DNA of 64,000 nt from RH-AL1 sp965214415. Lineage in GTDB: Bacteria; Pseudomonadota; Alphaproteobacteria; Rhizobiales; Beijerinckiaceae. A program made the position numbers and the translations under genes. The notes under the pieces were generated by a model. That model did no database searches, was not told the origin of the DNA, and worked only from the letters and a program-made list of their open reading frames with translations. This document shows, one piece after another, positions 19,782 to 27,253 of the stretch; positions within the stretch are counted from its first letter, which is position 1; each line of letters begins with the position of its first letter. The stretch lies in contig CBDCBQ010000003.1 of NCBI GenBank assembly GCA_965214415.1, forward strand, positions 2,852,001 through 2,916,000, written 5' to 3'.

Positions 19782-20327
19782 TCAGTCGGCCTCCACGTGG
19801 CCGTACTTGCCATCTTGGTAGACGAGCGGCTGCGCATTGGTCGCGCCCGCGTCCATCACACGGCCGACGAAGATCGTATGTGTCCCAATGTCGTGCTGCG
19901 AGACGACGGCGCAATGCAGGTAGGCGGCGGCGCCCGCGATGATCGGACAGCCATCGCTCATCAGATGATGCTCGATGCTCGAAAACTGGTTGTCGGACTT
20001 CGAGGCGAACAGCTGCGCCGCGCTCAGCTGGTCCTCGGCCAGTATGTTGACGGTGAACGCCTGCTTTCGGTCGATATGCGGATGCGTCCGCGTCGCGCGA
20101 TTGACGACGATCAGGATCGTCGGCGGATCGGCGCAGACGCTGCACATCGCGGTCGCCGTCATGCCGTGCAGGCCATCGTCGCTGCTCGTGCCGAAGACCG
20201 TGACCGTGCCGGCGAGCTTGCGCATCACCATTTTGAAGAGCTGCCCGTCGAACGGCGCGGCGGCGGCGGCCTTCCCGCCTGGCGTCAAAGCCGCCGCGAC
20301 GTCTCGCGATTGTGCCGGCGTACTCAT
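19782..20327 (-). CDS. Flavin reductase family protein (FMN-binding split barrel)
   Basis: A 181-residue flavin:NAD(P)H reductase-like protein. The FMN-binding segment GTVTVFGTSSDDGLHGMTATAMCSVCADPPTI spans residues 40-70 and the C-terminal HTIFVGRVMDAG motif is present. Such reductases supply FMNH2 to two-component flavin monooxygenases. The only such monooxygenase in the window is the DmoA/NtaA-type gene at 27254, so a functional pairing is proposed. It heads the leftward run flavin reductase, sulfite dehydrogenase, cytochrome c, and faces the MFS gene at 20704 across 376 bp. Confidence 0.9.
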   Translation of the reverse strand: MSTPAQSRDVAAALTPGGKAAAAAPFDGQLFKMVMRKLAGTVTVFGTSSDDGLHGMTATAMCSVCADPPTILIVVNRATRTHPHIDRKQAFTVNILAEDQLSAAQLFASKSDNQFSSIEHHLMSDGCPIIAGAAAYLHCAVVSQHDIGTHTIFVGRVMDAGATNAQPLVYQDGKYGHVEAD

Positions 20328-20553
20328 GCTAAAGTCCCATCCATACGACGCCGGCTCCAGCTCGATCCAAATCAGGCGGCGGCTACAACGCTTATCCCGT
20401 GTTCGACGAGCCCCACAAATGCTTGCACGCCCTTGTCATCAAGAGGCGCGCCGCTTGCGCTCTGCCGAGCGAGCGCCTCGGTATCAAGTGTCGCCATCCC
20501 AGGCCTCTCGAACCGCGCCACGACCTGCGGCTCCGCCATTCAACCGATGGCGT

Positions 20554-20570
20554 TGTATCGACCGGTACAT
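20554..20570. promoter_or_regulatory. Operator-like site shared with the 28865 palindrome
   Basis: TGTATCGACCGGTACAT agrees in 14 of 17 positions with TGTATCGATCGATCCAT at 28866. It lies in the 376-bp divergent gap between the flavin reductase and MFS genes, about 135 bp before the MFS start. The rest of this gap shows no gene; it contains GTG/ATG codons but no convincing frame. Confidence 0.45.
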
Positions 20571-20703
20571 CATACTTGGTTGCGGAGGTGGGGTGTCAAG
20601 TCGTCCGGGTGGCGGCTCGGCCGTTATGCCATCATGACGCTCGCCGCTCGATCGGCGATGTGACAAGAAGCTGGCCTCCGAGCGAGGTGGGGAGTGGCAG
20701 GCG

Positions 20704-22041
20704 ATGCAACCGATAAAGTCCGACGCCGTCGTCCCCGTCCGCAAGGTCGATGTCGGGGCGCTCGCCGCCGAGCCGATCGACGTCTTGAGCACGACGACAC
20801 CGGCTGGTGTCGCGATCCCGTTTCGCCAGGCGATCCTCGTCGCGCTCGCGGCGGGGCTCGGCTACGGGTTCGATTCCTACGCGGTCAACATCTTCAGCAT
20901 CCTGAGCCCGGTCATTCGCAAGGAGCTCGGAATCGACGTCAAGACGATCGGCCTGATCGGCTCGATCTTCCTCGTCGGCTACACGATCGGCACGATCTTC
21001 TTCGGCTATCTCGCCGACCGCGTCGGGCGGCGGGGCGCGCTTAAATTCTCGATCCTGCTGTACGGCGCGACGACGGTGCTCGGCGGCGCCGTCTCGAGCG
21101 TCGCCTCGATAACCGCGCTACGCTTCCTCACCGGCGTCGGTGGCGCCGGCGAACTCGCCGTCGGCGCGCCGTACACCGCTGAGGTGTGGCCGCCAAAATA
21201 CCGCGCGATCGGCACCGGCGGCACGATGTTCGCGCTCTACTCGCTCGGCTACATCATGGCGGCCGGCGCCGCGCTCGCGATCGTGCCGCACTATGGCTGG
21301 CGCTGGGCCTTCATCTTCGCCGCCGTGCCGGCCGGGCTCGTCTTCTGGCTGCGCAATTCCGTGCAGGACTCGCCGCGCTTCAAGGAGGCGCAGGAGGAGA
21401 TGGAGCGCATGATCGCGGAGAAGGGCGTCAAGCGCCCGCGCGAGAACATCTGGAAGATTCCCGGCGCCAAGAAGCGCATCGCGGTCGGCTGGATGCTCTA
21501 CGTCGCCAACACCTGCGGCTATTGGGGGATCACGTTTTTCCTGACGACCTTCATGATCCAGCGCTTCCACGTCACCGTGTCGGAGTCGATCTTCTACGCG
21601 ATGATGTTTTACGTCGTGCAGTTCTTCCTCTCTTTCATCGGCACGGGCCTGTCCGACGTCATCGGCCGCCGGCCTGCCGGCATCCTCGGCGCGATCATCA
21701 TGATGGTTTGCACGGTGCTCGCCGCGACCGCCGGCACGCTGTCGACCTTCCTCGTGTTCGGCGGCCTGATGGTCGGCATGCTCGGCTGGCTTTGGGGCAT
21801 CGGCGACACCTACCTCAGCGAGTTCTTCCGCACCTCGCTGCGCGGCACCGGCTTCGGCATCATGGTGGGTGGCGGTCGCCTGGTGTCGGTGCTGGCGCCC
21901 GGCCTCGTCGGCTGGGGCATCGCCGAATACGGACCGGTCGCGCCCTTCCTCGCCACCACCGGCCTCTGGGTGCTGACCATCATCGGCTACGCGATCGGCC
22001 CCGAGACCGCCGGCCGCGAGCTCGAGGAGATCCAGCTTTAG
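20704..22041 (+). CDS. MFS transporter, sugar/aromatic-acid porter type
   Basis: A 445-residue major facilitator with 12 membrane segments. It shows GYGFDSYAVNIFSILSP in helix 1, the DRVGRRGALK loop between helices 2 and 3, RFLTGVGGAGELAVG in helix 4 and DVIGRRPAGI in the helix 8-9 loop, and a central cytoplasmic loop with PRFKEAQEEMERM. This layout fits the AAHS/sugar-porter side. Its position at the head of the island suggests uptake of the organic substrate oxidised by the downstream monooxygenases; the substrate itself is not evident. Confidence 0.92.
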   Translation: MQPIKSDAVVPVRKVDVGALAAEPIDVLSTTTPAGVAIPFRQAILVALAAGLGYGFDSYAVNIFSILSPVIRKELGIDVKTIGLIGSIFLVGYTIGTIFFGYLADRVGRRGALKFSILLYGATTVLGGAVSSVASITALRFLTGVGGAGELAVGAPYTAEVWPPKYRAIGTGGTMFALYSLGYIMAAGAALAIVPHYGWRWAFIFAAVPAGLVFWLRNSVQDSPRFKEAQEEMERMIAEKGVKRPRENIWKIPGAKKRIAVGWMLYVANTCGYWGITFFLTTFMIQRFHVTVSESIFYAMMFYVVQFFLSFIGTGLSDVIGRRPAGILGAIIMMVCTVLAATAGTLSTFLVFGGLMVGMLGWLWGIGDTYLSEFFRTSLRGTGFGIMVGGGRLVSVLAPGLVGWGIAEYGPVAPFLATTGLWVLTIIGYAIGPETAGRELEEIQL

Positions 22042-22130
22042 GGGGCGGTGGAGGGAACCGCCGCAGCCTCGATCCTCGACATGAGGAGGTCGCGGTGGCG
22101 GAGCATCAGCCCGGCGCACCAGCCCCCTTC

Positions 22131-22147
22131 ACCATCCTTCGGATGGT
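22131..22147. terminator. Hairpin between convergent MFS and hypothetical gene
   Basis: ACCATCC, loop TTC, GGATGGT: a perfect 7-bp stem followed by CTCCCCC rather than a T tract. It sits 90 bp after the MFS stop and resembles the hairpin at 15771. Confidence 0.5.
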
Positions 22148-22181
22148 CTCCCCCTCCCCGCTTCGCAGAAGAGGATCGGCC

Positions 22182-22874
22182 CTACCGCATCCTCGCGTTC
22201 AACGCCTCGACCACCGCATCCTCGCTCATGCCGGCCTGGATGATCTCGTCGAGCGTCAGCGCCGACGTGCCCGCGACAACAAACGCTGCGTCCGCCAACC
22301 CGCTCGCGCCTGGGACGAAGCTGACCTTGCCGTCCGGCGAATCGATCGACAGGGTCTCCGGCCGACAGACGAGATCGGCCTCGTTCGACCCGTGCAGCCG
22401 CGCCACGACGCCCGACGCGCCGGCCAGCAGGCTTGTCCAATAAGCCAGCTCGGCGGCGTGCGCTTCGGTCGAGTATTTCGCCTCGTCGCCGGACATCGAT
22501 CGTTGGATCTCATACGGAAGTGCTTTCGAGAAACGTTCGCGGTCAAAATCGCGATGCAGCAGCTCGATCAAGATCCACGCCTCGATCTCCGCCGAGGACT
22601 TGTCGTCGACATCGAGCGGATAGGGCGTCGGCTGCCCCCCGTCGACGAACTGAAAGATCAGGCCCGGCAGCCGCAGCTCGATCCGCGTACCCGCCGCGAT
22701 CTCCGACGTCGTGAAGCGCGTCGCGTCCGCGTCCCACGCGAGCACCGGCGGCGCGTCGTGCTCCGCGTAGCTGCGAGACACGCGTGCGAGCCAAAGCACG
22801 GCATTGTGGATGAGATCGAAAGCGGCGGTCAGCTTGGCGGGCTCGGGGTCGGGCGGCGGGGCAAAAAGGCTCAT
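22182..22874 (-). CDS. Conserved-looking hypothetical protein in the monooxygenase operon
   Basis: A 230-residue acidic soluble protein with no signal peptide or membrane segment. I recognise no family. It has a helical N-terminus (FDLIHNAVLWLARVSRSYAEHD), a mixed central region and a C-terminal DEIIQAGMSEDAVVEALNARMR that looks like a helical pair. It is last in the leftward run from the flavin monooxygenase to here, four bases after the amidohydrolase-like gene, so it is almost certainly co-transcribed and perhaps accessory to that enzyme. Confidence 0.75.
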   Translation of the reverse strand: MSLFAPPPDPEPAKLTAAFDLIHNAVLWLARVSRSYAEHDAPPVLAWDADATRFTTSEIAAGTRIELRLPGLIFQFVDGGQPTPYPLDVDDKSSAEIEAWILIELLHRDFDRERFSKALPYEIQRSMSGDEAKYSTEAHAAELAYWTSLLAGASGVVARLHGSNEADLVCRPETLSIDSPDGKVSFVPGASGLADAAFVVAGTSALTLDEIIQAGMSEDAVVEALNARMR

Positions 22875-22878
22875 CGCA

Positions 22879-23751
22879 TCAGGCCGGAGCGCGGCCGGCT
22901 AGACCGAGGTTGAGCAGCTTGTCGGCGTTGCGCCACGTCGCCGCCTCGAACGCATCCTTCGAGAGGCCGAGCGCGGAAAAGTCCTCTAGCCCCTGGCCCA
23001 TCGGGCGGAACGGGAACGAGCTGCCGAACAGGAATTGGTCCTTCATGAAACCATTGGCCGCCTCGACGTAGAGCTTGCCGCCGGGCGCGAACGTGTACAT
23101 GTCGGGCGAGACGAAGACGTTCTCGTTGCGGAAGGCCACGGTGATCATCGCCTCGACGTTGGGGTAGAAGCCGTGGCAGCAGACGAGCGGCAGCTTCGGG
23201 AAGGTCTTCGCCACCCGATCGACGGCGTAGGGATCGTTTAGCGTGAGATCCGGCGTCGTCGGGCCGGACATGACGAAGGCCGGGACGCGCAGGTCGAGGC
23301 ACAGCTCGTAGAAGGGCATCAAACGTTCGTCATCGGCCTTCATGCCCGTCGCGTAGAAGCCGGCGTCGAGGTTGATCCCGCGCATGCCCTGCTCACGCAC
23401 GGCGTGGCGCGCCTCGGCCAACGCCGCCTCGCGGCCGAGCTTGATAGGGTCGACCGAGGCGATGCCGATCAGCCGCTCCGGCGCCTTGGCCGCGACGGCG
23501 GCGAGATCGGCGTTGGCGATGCGCACGCCAGGCACGCTGCGTGCCACCATCATCGCGACCGTGATACCGGCGCGATCCATCTCGGCGAGAAAGCCGTCCG
23601 TATCGCTCCCGCGCGTGAAATGGTCGATTTCCTTGCCGCCGACTCGCTTGTTTAGCCAGCGCACGACCTCGAAATCCTTGGTGCCCGGCGCCGCGCCGAA
23701 AAACGGGTGCAGGAATGAGGGCCGGCTGCGCATGTCGACGACGAAACTCAT
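22879..23751 (-). CDS. Amidohydrolase-2 family protein lacking usual metal ligands
   Basis: A 290-residue TIM-barrel protein of the amidohydrolase_2 (COG2159, ACMSD-like) family: GMRGINLDAGFYATGMKADDERLMPFYELC and KTFPKLPLVCCHGFYPNVEAMI are typical. The opening strand reads VVDMRSRPSF where active members have D-x-H-x-H, and the late strand reads FGSSFPF where a metal-binding Asp is expected (FGSDxP). The HxH pair and the Asp therefore seem missing. It may be a metal-free or non-catalytic paralogue, or use another mechanism. It is 37 bp downstream of the reductase gene in the same operon. Confidence 0.85.
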   Translation of the reverse strand: MSFVVDMRSRPSFLHPFFGAAPGTKDFEVVRWLNKRVGGKEIDHFTRGSDTDGFLAEMDRAGITVAMMVARSVPGVRIANADLAAVAAKAPERLIGIASVDPIKLGREAALAEARHAVREQGMRGINLDAGFYATGMKADDERLMPFYELCLDLRVPAFVMSGPTTPDLTLNDPYAVDRVAKTFPKLPLVCCHGFYPNVEAMITVAFRNENVFVSPDMYTFAPGGKLYVEAANGFMKDQFLFGSSFPFRPMGQGLEDFSALGLSKDAFEAATWRNADKLLNLGLAGRAPA

Positions 23752-23788
23752 GGTGTCCTTTCGCGAGCCCTTGGCCCGCCGGTCGTTA

Positions 23789-24877
23789 TCAAGAAAACTT
23801 GTCGAACCTGATGTCCGTCGCCTTGATGCCGGCCTCGGTGATCAGAACGCGGATCGCCGCGTCGACCATCGGCTGTGGACCGGCGACGAAGGCGATCTCG
23901 TTGGTCCAGGCGCCCTTCATCGACGTCGCCGCGACCTCGTGCACGAAGCCCCTGGCCAGCGCGACGTCCGGAAAGTTGGGGTGCGATGCGGGGATCTCCT
24001 CTTCATCGGAGATCGCGATCACCACGCGTAGGCCGCCGCCACCCGCCGCGACATGCTCGGCGAGCCGGCCGACATAGAACGCGTCCGCGATTGTCCGCAC
24101 CCCGAAGAAGACGTTGCCGCGATGGCTGGCAAAATAGGCGATTTGGCGCGCGTGTTCGAGGATCGCCATGATGCCGGCGATGCCCGAGCCACCGGCGATG
24201 GCGACAATGTCGCGCGCCTCGTCCGGCCGAAACGTCGCGCGCCCGTATGGGCCACCGACCTCGAACTCGGCGCCCTCCGCGACGCCGTCGAACAGCGCAT
24301 CCGAGAGCAAGCCGCCGGGCCTGCGCTTGACGACGAAGCTCAGGCGCTCGACGTCGGCGCCGTAGTTCACCATCGAATAGGCGCGCGAGCCCTGGACGCC
24401 GGCGTGGCGCAGCGCGACGAACTGGCCGGCCGCAAAGCTCATCGGCTCTGACAGCGCGATCTCCAGATGCAGGACGTCGCGCGTCAAACGTTCGGCCAGC
24501 GCGACGCGCCCGGTCCGTCGCATGATCCGCGATGTCGGCGCCTTGGGCTGCGCGACGGCCGTCGGCACCATGATCGCGCAATCGCCGCGCGGGAACGCCT
24601 GGCACATCAAAAGATCGCCCTTGTCGACCTTGAGCCGAGCGAACCCGGGCGCCGCCGGCCAGCCGAGATCGACGTCGCCTGTCTTCACGCGCGCGCGGCA
24701 GGTGCCGCAGGTGCCGGTCGAGCAGGCATAGGGAAGCTCGTAGCCGGCGGCGAGGCCGGCCGCGAGCAGCGTCTCGTCGCCGCGGCAGGCGAAGCTGAAG
24801 CTCGCGCTTTTGGTTTCGACACCAACGGCGAAGCTCGTGGCCGCCGCCGTGGCGGGATCAGTTCGAGAAGAAGTCAT
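23789..24877 (-). CDS. msmD: Ferredoxin-NAD(P)H reductase component of Rieske monooxygenase (MsmD-like)
   Basis: A 362-residue electron-transfer flavoprotein. The N-terminal plant-type [2Fe-2S] domain has ACSTGTCGTCRARV (C-x4-C-x2-C) with the fourth Cys in LLMCQAFPRGD; then come an FAD domain (SRAYSMVNYG, the RxYS motif) and an NAD domain (IVAIAGGSGIAGIMAILEHA). It would move electrons from NADH to the Rieske ferredoxin encoded directly upstream, whose gene it overlaps by 20 bp. Domain order and size fit the methanesulfonate monooxygenase reductase MsmD; benzoate- or vanillate-type reductases share the layout, so the name rests on the alpha subunit. Confidence 0.82.
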   Translation of the reverse strand: MTSSRTDPATAAATSFAVGVETKSASFSFACRGDETLLAAGLAAGYELPYACSTGTCGTCRARVKTGDVDLGWPAAPGFARLKVDKGDLLMCQAFPRGDCAIMVPTAVAQPKAPTSRIMRRTGRVALAERLTRDVLHLEIALSEPMSFAAGQFVALRHAGVQGSRAYSMVNYGADVERLSFVVKRRPGGLLSDALFDGVAEGAEFEVGGPYGRATFRPDEARDIVAIAGGSGIAGIMAILEHARQIAYFASHRGNVFFGVRTIADAFYVGRLAEHVAAGGGGLRVVIAISDEEEIPASHPNFPDVALARGFVHEVAATSMKGAWTNEIAFVAGPQPMVDAAIRVLITEAGIKATDIRFDKFS

Positions 24878-25229
24878 CGTCGTCGTCGCCGCCCGCTTCT
24901 TCGAAGTCGTAGACGATCTCCTTGTCGAGTTGAGCGAAGATGGCGCCGTCTTCCTCTTTCGTGTCGTAGCACTGCAGCGCCTTCTCGGTCTCGCCCTGCA
25001 TCGCGAGCGTCTCGAGGTTCCATGCCCACAAGTGCTTTGTGCAGGTCATCACGCAATTGGCGACAACGCCCGACTCGGCGAGCGGCTCTTCCATGTGCGG
25101 ACAGACCGGCGGCATCGCGCGAAACTTGCCGCCGTAGTTCGCGATGACGAGCGAGATGCCACCCGCCTCGAACGGCTTGACGGAATTCTCCGGAACCTTA
25201 TCGACGCCGCACACGCGTTTCCAGCTCAT
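24858..25229 (-). CDS. msmC: Rieske-type ferredoxin component (MsmC-like)
   Basis: A 123-residue Rieske ferredoxin. The cluster ligands are CPH (near residues 43-45) and CTKH seventeen residues later. The C-terminus is a run of acidic residues (GGDDDDDFFSN), unusual but compatible with docking to a basic partner. It carries electrons from the reductase to the oxygenase. Overlap with the reductase gene and the 63-bp gap to the beta-subunit gene put it in the operon. MsmC of methanesulfonate monooxygenase is a Rieske ferredoxin of the same size. Confidence 0.85.
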   Translation of the reverse strand: MSWKRVCGVDKVPENSVKPFEAGGISLVIANYGGKFRAMPPVCPHMEEPLAESGVVANCVMTCTKHLWAWNLETLAMQGETEKALQCYDTKEEDGAIFAQLDKEIVYDFEEAGGDDDDDFFSN

Positions 25230-25292
25230 GCTATCCCTCGTTCGATCGGCGCTCCAGCGGTGCGGCCACGCGCTCTTAGATAGAGGCTTGGG

Positions 25293-25793
25293 TCAAATCG
25301 GCCAATGCGAGCCCTTGTCCAGGCGCCGCTCGTCAATGCGGACGTCGCGCTTGGTAAACTTCACGACGCCGTCGCTGATCGCGAACGCGTCGTGATACTT
25401 TCCGACAAGAAACAACCGGCTAGTCCCGGAATCGACGTGCGAGTTGGTGCCGTCGAGCAGGTTTTGATAGCAGATGAACGAGCTGATCGCCGTTGCCGTC
25501 GTGCCGTCCTCGGAAAGGTCGACGGTGTAGACCGACGTGTGACGGCGCAGCCAGGAGTGGTCGGTGTTGTGCTTGGGTAGCAGTTTGATCAGGCTGGCCA
25601 TCTCTTTCCGTGAGCCCTGCAGATAGATCATGTCCTTGTTGATCTCGGGGCTGAACGACTTGATCGCATAGTGGAAGCGCTCGTCGCACAGGTCGAGCCA
25701 CTCGTCCCAGCGCTGGTCATCCAGCATGATCGTCGCGCGATAAATCGTTTCGCGCACCTGCTGGGCGACCTGCCCGGCGTTCGTTGCTGTCAA
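25293..25793 (-). CDS. msmB: Ring-hydroxylating-type oxygenase small (beta) subunit (MsmB-like)
   Basis: A 166-residue NTF2-fold beta subunit: the opening QVRETIYRATIMLDDQRWDEWLDLCDERFHYAI is typical, and the C-terminal FTKRDVRIDERR strand is conserved. It packs against the Rieske alpha subunit and is mainly structural. It lies 58 bp downstream of the alpha gene. Its presence shows a heteromeric alpha-beta oxygenase, as in MsmAB, rather than an alpha-only enzyme. Confidence 0.87.
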   Translation of the reverse strand: MTATNAGQVAQQVRETIYRATIMLDDQRWDEWLDLCDERFHYAIKSFSPEINKDMIYLQGSRKEMASLIKLLPKHNTDHSWLRRHTSVYTVDLSEDGTTATAISSFICYQNLLDGTNSHVDSGTSRLFLVGKYHDAFAISDGVVKFTKRDVRIDERRLDKGSHWPI

Positions 25794-25851
25794 AACATGT
25801 CTCCCCGCGCACTCGATGCCCGGGCGGTGAGGCCCGGGCGCGTGCTCTCGC

Positions 25852-27111
25852 CTATTCCGCCGCGACGGCGTCCGGCTGGCGGGTCTCGACGAACGGCCGC
25901 GAGGGATCGCTCGCCATGCGGTTCATCCAGCGGCTCCACTCTTCGTAGTAATGGCGCATGCCGTTCTCGTCGTGGATCGTTTGGTTCTCGTGCCGGCCGT
26001 GCAGGATGCGGCGCGGCTCGCTGCCGGTTCCCGTGGTGGCGCCCTGCCCCGTCACGCCGAGCAGATCCTCGTGCAGGTTGCGACCGAATGGACCCCAAAT
26101 CGAGTTGTGATGATTGATGCGCGTCTCGCGCTCCTCCGGCGTATCTTTCGCCAGGCCGAGGCCTCGGAACTCGATCATCACCTTGTTCGGCCCGAGCGGC
26201 GTGACGATATCGCACCGCAGCGCCGACCCGCGCAGGTTGAAGTTCATTCCCGGAAAGAGGTCGACCATGTACCACTGGTTCGGCGGCAGGTGCGGGAAGG
26301 ATAGCCCGGCCCTGCTCTCGAAACCCTCGTACTGGTCGTAGTTGACCTCGAACGTGCCGACCATTACGTGGCCATGCTCGAACGACTCGTTCTTTCGTGC
26401 GAAGTAGGCGTCGTTGAAGCCCGTCACGCGATTATGGTAGTGCATGAAGTCGTGGTAAAATTCGCAATTGGTGTCGTGCCAAAGCTTGTAGTTCGTGTCG
26501 ATGATCGCTTTGTGGTAATGAAAGACCTCGAGCGGCTCTGCATCGAGCGTCTTGCGAAGCGGGCCGAATGCTTCGGCGGCCCAATCCTCCAGTGATACGG
26601 CCGGCTGATCGTCGAGGTTGATCCATACGAAGCCGCCGAACTTCACCTCGCAGCGCAGGCGACGCAGGCCCACGTCCTCCTTGGTCAGGCGCTCCTGGAA
26701 ACCTTCCTTCTCGCGGCTGATGTAGACGCAGTTTCCCTTCATGTCGTACTGCCAAGCGTGAAACATGCAGGTCATGCGCTTCGGATTGCCCGACGCCTGC
26801 CCCTCTAGAAAGCTGCCGGACGGACGGCGCTCGATCAGCATGCCGCGATGCGGGCAGACGTTGAGGAAGGCGCGGACGACATTGTCCGGTCCACGCGCGA
26901 CGATGACCGGCTCACGGGCGATCGTCACCGTGCGGAAGTCATAGGGCTTGGCCAGCTCCGACTCGTGGCAGACCGGGATCCAGGTGTGCTTGAAGATCTT
27001 GTCGAGTTCTTCCTCGAAGATCGTCTCGTCGGAATAGATGCGGCTGTCGATCCACTCGCCGCCCTGAAGCTTCGGCTTGGCGAGCCATTGCTGATGATTT
27101 TTCGCAGCCAT
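25852..27111 (-). CDS. msmA: Rieske oxygenase alpha subunit, methanesulfonate-monooxygenase-like
   Basis: A 419-residue alpha subunit. The Rieske ligands are C86-x-H88 and C115-x2-H118, separated by 26 residues instead of the usual 15-17; this long spacing is the published hallmark of MsmA of methanesulfonate monooxygenase. The catalytic segment TNCEFYHDFMHYHN gives iron ligands H220 and H224/H226, with Glu217 at the place of the usual bridging Asp. The start at ATG 27111 has GGGAG six nt upstream and matches the family length. The predicted reaction is methanesulfonate + NADH + O2 to formaldehyde + sulfite. The substrate is inferred from this signature and from the nearby sulfite dehydrogenase. 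Confidence 0.85.
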   Translation of the reverse strand: MAAKNHQQWLAKPKLQGGEWIDSRIYSDETIFEEELDKIFKHTWIPVCHESELAKPYDFRTVTIAREPVIVARGPDNVVRAFLNVCPHRGMLIERRPSGSFLEGQASGNPKRMTCMFHAWQYDMKGNCVYISREKEGFQERLTKEDVGLRRLRCEVKFGGFVWINLDDQPAVSLEDWAAEAFGPLRKTLDAEPLEVFHYHKAIIDTNYKLWHDTNCEFYHDFMHYHNRVTGFNDAYFARKNESFEHGHVMVGTFEVNYDQYEGFESRAGLSFPHLPPNQWYMVDLFPGMNFNLRGSALRCDIVTPLGPNKVMIEFRGLGLAKDTPEERETRINHHNSIWGPFGRNLHEDLLGVTGQGATTGTGSEPRRILHGRHENQTIHDENGMRHYYEEWSRWMNRMASDPSRPFVETRQPDAVAAE

Positions 27112-27253
27112 GCCGTGCTCCCTCTCTGGTGTCAGCGTCGCGCCTCGAAGTTCGGCGCCGCCCGCTGGAATGCATCCGTCATATCGTCGAAGTGTATCTA
27201 GACCTTCGCCTGTCATACGGAAAGGCCAGCGCCCGCCTGGCGGTTCCCGCCCG

